Shown here: piece by piece, positions 28,304 to 38,700 of the stretch | How the letters are laid out: each line of letters opens with the position of its first letter | Numbering within the stretch: position 1 is the first letter of the stretch | From: Flagellimonas chongwuensis | Lineage (GTDB): Bacteria > Bacteroidota > Bacteroidia > Flavobacteriales > Flavobacteriaceae | DNA length: 64,000 bases | Reading direction: 5' to 3' | Assembly: GCF_013376415.1 (NCBI RefSeq) | Contig: NZ_WYET01000002.1 | Span: forward strand, 1 to 64,000 | The notes under the pieces: generated by a model | Databases searched by the model: none | Seen by the model: the letters and a program-made list of their open reading frames with translations, nothing else | Told to the model about the DNA's origin: nothing | Made by a program: the position numbers and the translations under genes

Positions 28304-29038
28304 ATGTTTGAAGAAAACTTGGAGGCGCCAGAAAACCTGAACATGCATCTCAATTATTATCAAAAAGAAGATCAGGTTTTACTAGCAGTCGATTGTATCA
28401 TCTTTGGGTTTGACAAAGAAAACCTGAAAATTTTACTGATCAAAAGAAATTTTGAACCGGAAAAGGGCAAATGGTCTTTGATCGGGGGATTCCTCAAAAA
28501 AAATGAAAACCTTGATGAGGCAGCTGTGAGAGTTTTGGAAACCTTAACCGGTTTGAACGACATTTATCTTGAACAAATACATACATACAGCAAGATTGAT
28601 AGAGATCCGGGGCAGCGAACTATTTCTGTTGCCTATTTTGCCCTAATTGATGTGGACAGTCATCGTTTTGACGGAATTCAGATTGATTCTGCACATTGGT
28701 TCGATGTAAAAGAAGCTCCAAACTTGATTTTTGATCACAACGAAATGATTCAGAAGGCCAAAGCTCGATTAAAAAGACGTGCCTTGAGCAAACCTATCGG
28801 CTTTGAACTACTCCCAGAAAAATTCACCATGCGACAGCTACAAAACCTGTACGAATCCATTTTGGACAAGAAGTTGGACAAGCGAAACTTTATCAACAAG
28901 ATAAATTCTTTGGATGTGCTTATAAAACTGGACGAAAAAGATATGAGCGTATCTCGGAAAGGCGCCTATCTATACGTTTTTGACAAGGACAAATATGAGA
29001 AAAAAGTGGAGGAAGACGGATTTATCTTTAAAATCTGA
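28304..29038 (+). CDS. Nudix-fold transcriptional regulator, AraR-like
   Basis: A 244-residue protein: Nudix domain at about 25-155 and a winged helix-turn-helix at about 160-244 (EKFTMRQLQNLYESIL, DKRNFINKINSLDVL). The Nudix box is degenerate: after GGFLKKNE the expected REUXEE glutamates are V, T and L in RVLETLTGL, so hydrolysis is unlikely and the pocket probably binds a sugar. This is the plan of AraR, the L-arabinose repressor known from Bacteroides thetaiotaomicron. It is divergent from the arabinose operon, as expected for a local repressor released by arabinose. It converges with the GH43 gene, 13 bp apart. Confidence 0.88.
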   Translation: MFEENLEAPENLNMHLNYYQKEDQVLLAVDCIIFGFDKENLKILLIKRNFEPEKGKWSLIGGFLKKNENLDEAAVRVLETLTGLNDIYLEQIHTYSKIDRDPGQRTISVAYFALIDVDSHRFDGIQIDSAHWFDVKEAPNLIFDHNEMIQKAKARLKRRALSKPIGFELLPEKFTMRQLQNLYESILDKKLDKRNFINKINSLDVLIKLDEKDMSVSRKGAYLYVFDKDKYEKKVEEDGFIFKI

Positions 29039-29051
29039 TTCTCCACAGCTA

Positions 29052-31199
29052 TTAGTTTTTACTTTCAGAAGGTTTTGTTTTTTCCATTAGCTTTTGAATA
29101 TCCATTTTGTTCAAAGCATAATCGTACATCTGCAAAGATGCCATATAACCCGAAAAGTTCTCGCCTATATCCGAAGCTCCTATCCGTATTTTGGCATTTT
29201 CAATTTGTGAGGCCAATACCATTATCTGGGAATTGTCCAGTTTTCCGTTGACATACATTTTTTCAACTACCCCATCAAAAGTCAGCACGATATGATGCCA
29301 TTGGTTAGCTGGGGGAAGGTTATTGAACTTCATATCAAAATGGGCATCCAAATGTGCCACAGCCCCATAATTGCCACTGTTGTAATGCAGCGCATTATAG
29401 GAGTTTGCCAAATTGAACTTAAAACGGTCGCACCACGACAACAAGCACTCGCCCTCAGCTGATATTTCCGGGTTTTTCACCCATGTGGCCACCGTAAATG
29501 CTCCATTCCATTGCAAACTTTTTGGAACGGGTTGGTCAAGTACCAGTGCTCCTTTTTTAAAATCAAATGCAGCAACACCGTCTTCTTGATATATTGACAC
29601 TTCTCCCTTTTTCTCAAAAATTCCACCAATACTTCCTTTGTTGGCCAAGTTATCCCGGCTGTTTTTGGCAAGGACTTCTTGAGCATTGATACTTACAATT
29701 TTTTGATGGGAACTTTTTGCCACAAGGCCTTGTTTTGAAGGTCTACCCTCAATATCCAAAGGCTCATCGAAAAGGGAGCCAAATACTTTAATGTTCCAAA
29801 CTGCTGCCAATAAGCCTGTTTTTTCGGTATCCAAAACTGTAAGTTTGATATATTGAGCAATCACATCGGAATCATCTATCATTGGACTGCCTGCAATCCT
29901 GTTCTTCGAACGGTCCGCAAAAACCTCCCAACTCTTCCCATCAAATGAATATTCCAATTTGTATTGGTAATAGTATCCAGCGAACTCAAATTGTGTCATT
30001 ATTCTTTTTACATGGGTAGGCTTACCCAAATCGATGGTCAGGCTTTGTGGAAAAGAATTATCTCCTGCTTTCCACATGGTCGCATTGTAACCATCCGTGG
30101 CAAATGATGGTCGGTATGCATACTCGTATTCATGTGACTCCAATTGATAAAATGAAGATGTGGACACCTTGGCATTCAATGCTAGGTTGGGCGGAACATT
30201 CGATTTTATTGATTTTCCCAGCCTTTTACTTCCAGGCACTACTTGTTGTATGGTGGAATCATTTTCAAAAATAAGTTCATCCACACTTACTTGGCGGGAT
30301 AAACCGCCTCTTGTCATTGGATAATCGTGTTTGTGATAAACAATATAGTAACTCCCGTCCTCCTCCAAAACAGAATGATGCCCTGGGCCGTGTACCGTTT
30401 CATTATCATTGGAACTAAGTATGGGATTGTTTGCTCCCGGTGTAAATGGTCCATAGGGACTATCCGAATAGGAGTATCTCACATTATAGGTTTCGTCGTG
30501 ACAGGAGCCTCCAGAGTATATCAAAATGTATTTGTCCCCTTTCTTCATCAGGTAAGCAGCTTCAAAAGGTTCAGGGGTCTGTTCCAAGGGTATGTTCTTC
30601 GGGTTTTTGATTTTTGACATACTTTCACTATCCAACTCTCCCACGGCATAGCCTCCGTTATAATGTACCCACGTGCCCCAATACACATAGATTTTACCAT
30701 CATCGTCGGTAAAAAACTGTGCATCCAATGATGGAAATCCTTCCTTGGGATAATTGTGGGCAATCACTGGAGTATCATCTTCGTTCAATTTTTCCCAAGG
30801 ACCTACTGGGGAACTGGATACATATCCATAAATATTGCAGCCTGCTTGGCAATTACCAAAATATAGGTAAAACCTGCCATCACTCCCTTCAATAATGTCT
30901 GGTGCCCAAAAATTTCTAAGGTTGACGGATTCCAATGAGGGAACTTCCATAGTATGGTTGTACCAATGCTCAAAATCTTTGCTGTACCATACCGTGGGTA
31001 CTCCTGAGGCCAACATTTCATTGTCGGTGGTAGCGTAGATATAGTATGTATCCCCAAATTTTTTGATTGTAGGGTCAGCAAAATAACCTGGAAGAATAGG
31101 GTCTACCTTCCCAACAGGCAATTGACCTTTCTTTCTTTGACCAAAGACATTGCCTAAGACCATAACAAAAAGTAATATGTACAATACCCTATCCTTCAC
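29052..31199 (-). CDS. GH43-type arabinan/arabinoside hydrolase with F5/8-type and LamG domains
   Basis: About 715 residues. After a signal peptide the GH43 five-blade domain spans about 30-330, with the catalytic base Asp in GYFADPT, a second Asp in FWAPDIIEG and the acid Glu in EPFEAAYLMKKGDKY. A discoidin-like F5/8 type C (CBM32-like) domain covers about 335-480, and a LamG/concanavalin domain covers about 540-710. Likely removes alpha-L-arabinofuranose while held to substrate by two binding modules. No ATG lies before the signal peptide; I prefer the GTG at 31197-31199, with TTG codons at 31209 and 31206 as alternatives. Last gene of the five-gene operon. Confidence 0.88.
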   Translation of the reverse strand: MKDRVLYILLFVMVLGNVFGQRKKGQLPVGKVDPILPGYFADPTIKKFGDTYYIYATTDNEMLASGVPTVWYSKDFEHWYNHTMEVPSLESVNLRNFWAPDIIEGSDGRFYLYFGNCQAGCNIYGYVSSSPVGPWEKLNEDDTPVIAHNYPKEGFPSLDAQFFTDDDGKIYVYWGTWVHYNGGYAVGELDSESMSKIKNPKNIPLEQTPEPFEAAYLMKKGDKYILIYSGGSCHDETYNVRYSYSDSPYGPFTPGANNPILSSNDNETVHGPGHHSVLEEDGSYYIVYHKHDYPMTRGGLSRQVSVDELIFENDSTIQQVVPGSKRLGKSIKSNVPPNLALNAKVSTSSFYQLESHEYEYAYRPSFATDGYNATMWKAGDNSFPQSLTIDLGKPTHVKRIMTQFEFAGYYYQYKLEYSFDGKSWEVFADRSKNRIAGSPMIDDSDVIAQYIKLTVLDTEKTGLLAAVWNIKVFGSLFDEPLDIEGRPSKQGLVAKSSHQKIVSINAQEVLAKNSRDNLANKGSIGGIFEKKGEVSIYQEDGVAAFDFKKGALVLDQPVPKSLQWNGAFTVATWVKNPEISAEGECLLSWCDRFKFNLANSYNALHYNSGNYGAVAHLDAHFDMKFNNLPPANQWHHIVLTFDGVVEKMYVNGKLDNSQIMVLASQIENAKIRIGASDIGENFSGYMASLQMYDYALNKMDIQKLMEKTKPSESKN

Positions 31200-31225
31200 A
31201 ATTGGCAACAATCACCCTTGTGGAT

Positions 31226-33928
31226 TTATAGTTTGACTTCTATTTCTTTCTTCCCCAATTCGATTTGATACGCCCCTCTGACCTTTTTATACGGCAAATC
31301 AACATCCATGCCCTCCACACGCAAATAAGCATAAGGAACATGTGTGCTTTTGCTATCCAAAGTCAGGGTTACATCTCCAGTTTTGCTGTTGTAGACCACT
31401 TTTTTAAACGAACCTGCATCCAAGGTTAGCCAAAGCTTCTCAGGCGCTATGAACACTCTAGACCTTGAAGCCGTGGTCGGTTCCAATTCCACAACAGATC
31501 CTTTTTGGGATAGATTACCCCCAAAGGCCAACCATCCCATATCATCATCCTTGGTAAGGTAGGATGATGTATTTACAGCGTAGCCATAAAACCCGGAGCC
31601 ATAATCACCGGAAATACCGTCGATTTTTAAAGTTGAAGGATATGAATGGAACGCGGCCGGTCCAAAACCATCTTGTGTAATATTGGAAATTCCTCCCAAC
31701 AAACCTCCGTAACCCACTTTCAACAGGTACAGATCTTCTGGTTTTTTTCGGTAATGATTCAAAACGGGAATGGCGTTCAATGAAGAACCATAATGATGAA
31801 TTTGGCGTTCCACACGTGAAGTTTCACCTGCTTTTCCACCGTACAAAAAGTCCCAATATCTTCTGGCGTTACCATTGTAGCCCCAATGAGGCATTGTTGG
31901 CATATAGGCCAAAATGGCACTAAGTGTAACATAGGCCTTTCGGTCATATCCAAAATAACTGGACCACATATACACTTCCTCTTGTCCAGTGGAATCCCAT
32001 GGCATTTCGCTGCCAAAAGGGTAATCCAATGCTCGCCAATGGTCTGCTCGCTCTTTCATTCTTGCTTCCAAATCCGAGGCCATTTCGGTTAGCCCTTCGC
32101 GCTTCAGGTCTTCCAAAATAAATAAGAACACCGAACCCTCCATTTGTCCGAACTGGGCATAATACGGTGCCTGTTCCACCATGGCTACGCTGGTGTGATA
32201 GGCATTTTGCAAATACCAATCCCAAGACCTGTTATCCACCAAACCTTTGTAGTAACGAGACAAGCGGTACATTACCCAATATGCGGCCGCTACATGGGGA
32301 TAGTTGTAGGACCTTCCGGGGTCGTTCGCATGCTTGTGGTCCCATGCCGCCCAAGTATCGTAATTGATTTTATCATTATACGTGCCTTTGGGCAAAGAGT
32401 CGGGTTCGTAATAAAACAAACTCTTTTTGACTCCGTACTTATTAGGACCTTCATTATACTGGATTCCTCCCCACAGTGTTTCATCCACAAAACCTTGCAA
32501 CTTCTGGATTTCCTCCTTGTCGGGTTGAACCAATTGCTTCATAACAGCTGCCAACCAACTACCTGCTCCACCTTCATCGCTCAATCCACTTATCCAAACC
32601 CTACCATCTTGAACTACCTTTTCCTTTTTCTCGTAATCATAGCTTATTGGTGATGGATTTCGTCCGAATGGGTCATTGGGGTCGTCGAACCATTGTTCCG
32701 TAGTTAAAAAATGTCCAAAATCTTCAATAACCTCAGTCTCCGGTTTAATGATTTTATAGTTGATGGTCTGTTCCGTATCATCAGTATAGGTGATGGTAAG
32801 TCTGGCCCTGCCCCATTTTTTTCCTTGGACATGGTATTTTTTCTTTCCCAAGGCAGTAGTGCCATTTTCTTTAATTTCCAATGCTCCGCTAGGTTCAACC
32901 GTTATGGAAGCAACTCTTTGGTTATAATCGATGAACAATTGCCCTTCAATATCTTGCGGCAATACGTAACCTGGAACGCCGACCGCAACAGGGTGTTTTT
33001 CCTTGACAAGTGTCTCTTGTATATTCTTGATTCCTTCGGTAAGTACAAATTTTAAGGCAAAGTTTTTGGTTTCGTTTGGTTGAAGAACAAGCGAAGTTGG
33101 TTCGTTCCATTGCTCCACTCCTTTCCATTCGTTTTCGGAATATGCTTTGCTATATGCCATCCACTCGTGAAACCCTTCAAAGACGATGCTTTTGGGAGTA
33201 GGATCGTCCAATAATGGTCGATAAGCCTCAAAAGGCATATTCTCTTTGGGCAGCACCAATAGGGCCGGACCTCTCCCGCTCAACCTTTTTACCTCAAGAT
33301 ACCCTGCATCTTTACCAATATAGGGGTCAAAAAAGACGTTTTGGGCATGGGTTTCCACCAAGGACTTGCCTTCAAGAATGTTATTAAACACCATTGGAAC
33401 TCCCAATGCTCCTATTTCCAATGGTTTGTCTTGTTTATTGGTAATTTCAAAACGCATGACCAATTGGTCATTGTCCAATTCGTAGTACCTTTTGATGGTA
33501 ACTGGTATATCAGTTGGCAAGGTATTGGCCAAGTCGGCAGCTGCCAAAACATTTCCGTTGGTTTCCAATGGCTCTACTTTTGCTCTAGTGGTGGCCGTGG
33601 AATAGCTTTTCCAAATTCCGTTTGCCTCTTTTATACGTAGGTTGATGTCTCCCAAGTGATAAAGACTGTCCTTGTCCCTTATTTCCAAGCGGTCGCCGGG
33701 AGTAAAGTCAAAATAAGGGTCGCTATTGGGGCTCAATGCGGCAATAGTTTGTGAAGCCCTAACCAATTTTAACTTAAAGTCAGGGGTATCAAATTTTTGA
33801 TAGACATCGGCCACACCCAAAGTAGATTCCCTTTTCTCCACCCTACTCCAATAGGTGTTCTGTGCTATTATAGTCGAAAAAGAGGCCATGCAAAATGCCG
33901 AGACCACCCAATACTTTATCTGCTTCAT
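31226..33928 (-). CDS. Large secreted protein of unknown function (DUF5695-like), putative glycosidase
   Basis: A 900-residue protein with a signal peptide cut near IIAQ. The N-terminal half is beta-rich (TPDFKLKLVRASQTIAAL, FDFTPGDRLEI). The middle (about 430-760) is helical and rich in Trp and Tyr (WAAWDHKHANDPGRSYNYPHVAAAYW, QMEGSVFLFILEDL, MWSSYFGYDRKAY), which suggests an alpha/alpha barrel like polysaccharide-active enzymes. I associate this pattern with DUF5695 but cannot confirm it. Its place between a GH43 and a DUF885 gene in an arabinoside operon suggests action on the same substrate. The ATG at 33926-33928 gives a clean signal peptide; one 12 codons up is less likely. Confidence 0.7.
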   Translation of the reverse strand: MKQIKYWVVSAFCMASFSTIIAQNTYWSRVEKRESTLGVADVYQKFDTPDFKLKLVRASQTIAALSPNSDPYFDFTPGDRLEIRDKDSLYHLGDINLRIKEANGIWKSYSTATTRAKVEPLETNGNVLAAADLANTLPTDIPVTIKRYYELDNDQLVMRFEITNKQDKPLEIGALGVPMVFNNILEGKSLVETHAQNVFFDPYIGKDAGYLEVKRLSGRGPALLVLPKENMPFEAYRPLLDDPTPKSIVFEGFHEWMAYSKAYSENEWKGVEQWNEPTSLVLQPNETKNFALKFVLTEGIKNIQETLVKEKHPVAVGVPGYVLPQDIEGQLFIDYNQRVASITVEPSGALEIKENGTTALGKKKYHVQGKKWGRARLTITYTDDTEQTINYKIIKPETEVIEDFGHFLTTEQWFDDPNDPFGRNPSPISYDYEKKEKVVQDGRVWISGLSDEGGAGSWLAAVMKQLVQPDKEEIQKLQGFVDETLWGGIQYNEGPNKYGVKKSLFYYEPDSLPKGTYNDKINYDTWAAWDHKHANDPGRSYNYPHVAAAYWVMYRLSRYYKGLVDNRSWDWYLQNAYHTSVAMVEQAPYYAQFGQMEGSVFLFILEDLKREGLTEMASDLEARMKERADHWRALDYPFGSEMPWDSTGQEEVYMWSSYFGYDRKAYVTLSAILAYMPTMPHWGYNGNARRYWDFLYGGKAGETSRVERQIHHYGSSLNAIPVLNHYRKKPEDLYLLKVGYGGLLGGISNITQDGFGPAAFHSYPSTLKIDGISGDYGSGFYGYAVNTSSYLTKDDDMGWLAFGGNLSQKGSVVELEPTTASRSRVFIAPEKLWLTLDAGSFKKVVYNSKTGDVTLTLDSKSTHVPYAYLRVEGMDVDLPYKKVRGAYQIELGKKEIEVKL

Positions 33929-34003
33929 TATAGTGATAGTTTGGTTTAAGGGAGCCGTGATCACATCAAAACTCCCTTGCTTATAGAAATATGTTGTGAT
34001 TAT

Positions 34004-35701
34004 CTATTTGAAGGCTGTGGAAAATTTCCACTTTGTTTTATAATTTTTGTTCAAGGGAAGATCTTGCAACAGAGCACGCAATACCTCAACCGGCATTCTA
34101 CCTTCTTTCATCACCTGATTGTGGAACTGCTTCTCCGTCCATCCTTTGTCCAACATTTCATTTCTTAGAGCGTAGAACTGAAGACCTCCCATCATGTATG
34201 CCAGTTGGTACAATGGGGGATAATTGGTGGTAAACGAACGTCTCACCTCTGCTTCCGCATTGGCATATTCGTGACCCACTTCATCAACCAAAAGGTCTAT
34301 GCACTCTTGTGGGGTCATTTCTCCTAAATGGAACTTGAGAGAGAAAATAATCCGAGCGCATCTATGGATTCTCCAAAATAACATGCCTAGTTTTTGCTCT
34401 GGGGTCTGGGGAAAATCCTTGTTCCAAAGAATAATTTCCCAGTAGAGGGCCCACCCTTCAGTCCAAAAAGGTGTGGAAAAAGGTCTTCTGTAACTTTTGT
34501 TCCTGCTCGTCATAAAATACTGTAGATTATGGCCTGGAAGCAATTCGTGCTGGACGGTGGGAAATGAAAAATTGGGATTGTTCCCCCGCATGCTCATCAA
34601 TTTGTCATCGTGATCCATTTCCATGGTCGGGTATGAGATGATGATATCCCTTCCCCCTAAAAAGAACGGACTGACCTTTTGTCTTTCTGGGCTCATCATT
34701 TTCATGCCCCAGGTTTCCTTGGCAAGTTCTGGCAATGTAATCAAATCCCTTTCCTCTATAAAATCCACAGAGTGGGAGTACAGATCCATAATGGCCTGTG
34801 GCTGCTCTCCTGCAGGAACGTAGGTATTCTTTACATGCTCCAATGCCTTTTTCCAATCATCGCCATATCCCAATTCCCGAGACGCTTTAATCATTTCATT
34901 TTTGCACCATTCAAATTGTGCTTCCGCTGTTTTAATTAGTTCATCGGGTGTGTAAGGAATAAATTCCAAGGCAAGGCTCTCCTTGAGTGCTTCTTCTCCT
35001 ATAGGCTTTCCAATGATGCCGCTTCCATCATCCTTAACGCTTCCTTCCAAATAATTTTCCTTTAGGAACTCGGCGTAAGCAGTCAACTTTTCATTTAATT
35101 TGTTATAAGGTTTTTCTACCCACCACGTGAAATCAGGGTCATATCCGTAGTAAAAATTATAAGCCTCTTCCAATCCCTTTTGGAACGAAACGATAAGTTG
35201 GGAAGCTTTATCAGCAGTTTGCCAATCCTTAAATGGCTTGGCTTTCCATGACTCCATTTCAGAATCAACGGATTGCGAGGCATCTTGAAATATTTGTGCC
35301 AACTCTTTTGATTCGGGCTTTTTGCCTCTTCTACGATTTTTTATGAACGGAAAAATATCTTTTGCAAAAGAGCTTACTTCGGAAACTTCCTTAAATGCAT
35401 CATATTCCTGATTTAAAAAATACTCTCCTTTATTCACCAAGTTCTTCAACAGTACGTAATCTACTTTTCCTTGTTGTGACAGAGCGTTGAAATCAACAGC
35501 AGACAACTTTTTGTTCCAGTCATTATAAAATGTGGAAAACCGCTGATAGTACTCTTCGGACTCTTGAACGATATAAGTCCGGTTCAAGGCCCAGTTATCC
35601 GCTTCAAATTCGGTAACGATATCAGCCATTTTGCTGTTCTGCGCGAAAGTGCACGAACTGACCAACGCTACAGCTATGATTCCTATTCTTTTTAAATCCA
35701 T
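34004..35701 (-). CDS. DUF885 family metallopeptidase-like protein, secreted
   Basis: A 565-residue protein with a signal peptide (SSCTFAQ). The C-terminal half carries the DUF885 metal motif as HELLPGHNLQ, with the downstream PFWTEGWALYWE (Glu ligand) and the IHRCARIIFSLKFH region. Members of this family resemble M2/M3-type gluzincins and are thought to cut peptides, but few are characterised. It sits between a DUF1680 arabinosidase gene and the DUF5695-like gene, in the same direction as a dipeptidyl peptidase, so a role in trimming deglycosylated peptides is plausible. Confidence 0.85.
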   Translation of the reverse strand: MDLKRIGIIAVALVSSCTFAQNSKMADIVTEFEADNWALNRTYIVQESEEYYQRFSTFYNDWNKKLSAVDFNALSQQGKVDYVLLKNLVNKGEYFLNQEYDAFKEVSEVSSFAKDIFPFIKNRRRGKKPESKELAQIFQDASQSVDSEMESWKAKPFKDWQTADKASQLIVSFQKGLEEAYNFYYGYDPDFTWWVEKPYNKLNEKLTAYAEFLKENYLEGSVKDDGSGIIGKPIGEEALKESLALEFIPYTPDELIKTAEAQFEWCKNEMIKASRELGYGDDWKKALEHVKNTYVPAGEQPQAIMDLYSHSVDFIEERDLITLPELAKETWGMKMMSPERQKVSPFFLGGRDIIISYPTMEMDHDDKLMSMRGNNPNFSFPTVQHELLPGHNLQYFMTSRNKSYRRPFSTPFWTEGWALYWEIILWNKDFPQTPEQKLGMLFWRIHRCARIIFSLKFHLGEMTPQECIDLLVDEVGHEYANAEAEVRRSFTTNYPPLYQLAYMMGGLQFYALRNEMLDKGWTEKQFHNQVMKEGRMPVEVLRALLQDLPLNKNYKTKWKFSTAFK

Positions 35702-35778
35702 TTTGTTCGAGTTTAGTTTCTTACTTTATCCTCCTAAAGGTAATGATTGGTTTTTCTAAATTTTGATGGCTTCCCCTA

Positions 35779-38700
35779 TTATTCCAATGTAACATCCATA
35801 TACACCGAATGGCGGCCGTATGTTTCATAGAATGGTTTAAAAACAACTCCATCAATGGTAAATTCCAATGTTTTTGGGTTTCCTTCAATAGTACTGCCTA
35901 TATTCTTGGCATTCAATGTTATCTTTCTCCAATCGTTTCGTGGTTCGGGTTCTTGGGCCACCAAAAGTACCGGTCCATAAAAAAGGCTTGCAATGTTTTG
36001 TTGGTCCATTACTGGGTCCAAATGGAATTGAAATGGCATTTGAACATCAATGACATCACCATTGTTCCATTTACGGTTCAGGGTCATGTAGGAACCGGGT
36101 TCTGCTTTTATCTTCTGCTCTTTACCATTCACTTTTACATAAAATCCTTTGGTCGCCCACTGTGGAACACGTATGTTCAAATCAAATTTTCCTTCGCCTT
36201 TAATTATTAACTGGGTGTTATCCGCTTTAGGAAAATCCGTTTTTTGCTCTATGGCAATATTCTTCTCTGTCCACTCCAAGGTTGAGGGCACAAAAAGGTT
36301 TACATATAGTGCGCTATTGTCCTTGTTCTTAAAATAAATGGAGTTTTGAAGCTTAGTGCTACTTTCCAAGGCCGTACCATTACAACAGGTAAATCCTGTC
36401 ATATCCGCATTTCCAAATCTTTTGACGGAACCTGGCCGCAATGGCACATGGTAGGTGTTTGCCGGGCTGTCCTCTGCTACCGATGCCAAAATATGGTTGT
36501 ATAGTCCACGCTCATAATAATCCATGAGCTCCGTCCGCTGGTCGAACAAGAATAAGTTCTTAGTCAGCTTTAGCATATTGTAGGTAGCACAGGTTTCATT
36601 CTGCCCTCCCGCAGAAAAACCATTTTCGTACAAGGTAGCAGGCTGGCCGATGAAACATTCCGCATTTGTGGGATTCCTTGCTCCAGCCACGCCCCCAATG
36701 CTATACATATAATCATGCTTGGCCTTGTACCAGAAATTTTCGGCTACGCGATAGTACTCCGGAGATTCGGAATCGCGATAGATTTCAAGCGCCCCCATGA
36801 TCTGTGGTATATGCTGGTTGGCATGCAACCCTCGGAAGGAATCGACATTTTTGGCCAATCCGTGGGAATGCTCCGCATCTCCAAAAAACATTTTGATGTT
36901 GTCAAACAGTTGTGCGACCTTAAGGTATCTCGGTTCATCGGTAATCCTATCCAATCGGGCCATGGCCTCGTTCATCCCACCGAATTCCCCGGCAATGTAG
37001 CTGTTCCACATACTGATCAATGTATCCGTTGGCAATAAGCTCAATCGGGCATACACCCAATCTCCCATTCCCTTGGCCACTTCCAAAGCTTTCTTGTTTC
37101 CACTTACCTCGTAGATATCCATTAAGCCTGCCAATATTTTGTGTAGAGTGTAATATGGTGCCCAAACTTGAGTTGGCTGCGTACCGTAGGATGCACCATT
37201 TTCCAACATGATGAACTGGTCCGGCGGATAGGCACTTATAAACCCTTTTCCCCAGTTCCAATAATCCGTTCGAATACCATTTTCGCTCAAATCCGAATCG
37301 TAGGTGGATTTTCCTGGGCCGTGGGGAACTTTAGTCGGGTCCGATTCATGCTCTCCACCAACCTTGGTAGGCTTACCGGACATTTGAGACAGTTTGTAGA
37401 GCACTTCTACCATATAATCCATTTTATTGGCAAAATTGGCCTGCAGTTCCTCATCGTAACCAGTACTTGCATACGCCTGGGCGATGGCTGTTAAATAATG
37501 GCCCGTGGCGTGACCTCTTAACTTTGTTTCTTGGCTATCCCACACGCCCAATGGTTCAGCTCCTTCCGGCTGTTCTTGTCCAAAGGCATTCCGGAACATG
37601 TACAAAAATGAGTCCGGGTTGGTCGCTGCCAATGTGTTGATGAACTTATCCCTATTTTCTATAAACTTTGTTTGTTGACCATCAGTATCCGAATCCAATC
37701 TTACTTGATTCAATCCAAACACTTCCAGTTTCATGTCAGGCGTTTTCACATCCTGTTTTGCCTTTACACTAATTTTTGCCTTGGGCTTAAAATCCGTCCC
37801 CGGAACCCTGCCGGTGACCACATAACTTCCCGCTTTGGTCACCTCGCTGTTATCTATCGGTGAAGGCCATAGAACCCTGACCTCCGGCCCTTTGACTCCA
37901 TCACGATATGTTCCTTTGACATGGCGCGGCAATCTGGGCAAATAGCCCAGTTCCGTTTCTACCTCAACATCGGACACGCCGGTCAGGAACTCATTGTATA
38001 ATTGAGGTACATCAGAAGAGAATTTTGGCAGGTTGTCTTCAGGTTTTTCCCGTCTTACCACAGCATCCCCACCTTTGAGAGCAATATATCGAATCCTTGA
38101 AACCTGCTTTTCACTCAAAGGAATCCTATACAACCTAAAATCGTAAATCTTTGCTTTGAGGTAAGGATTTCCCGACACAATCGGTTTTCCTAAATAGAGT
38201 AAATTCTCATGAGTGAACAAATCCTCCAATTCCATTTCAACATTTTCAGTCTTTCCTGCTTCCTGTCCATTGACAAAAACACTTATGGATTTTGATGGAA
38301 CATCAAAGACAAGTGCTAGATGGACCCATTGATTCGTTTCAATTTCCACATCTGGGGAAAGCACCTCATATCCTGATTTGCCATCCAATATGACCTGGGC
38401 TTGGAACCCTTCCTGTTCTTTGATTCCGAATGGAGCGACAAAAAAATGTGTCCTATCATCTTTTCCAAAATCAAAAAGAAGCTGTCCCAGTTCCTTCGAC
38501 TGAAAATTCACCCAGGTTGCAATGCTGATGGATTCCTCGTTTTGCACAGATTCACCCGGAATGGAAATATAGGATTTACCGTCACCTGGGAGTGAAAGTA
38601 CTTTTTTAAATTGCTCGTCATCTTTAAAATCCACTTCGCCGTAAGCCCTTGCGTGCAAATTATTCCTGGACCAATCTTTGGCATCTCCATCAAAAATATA

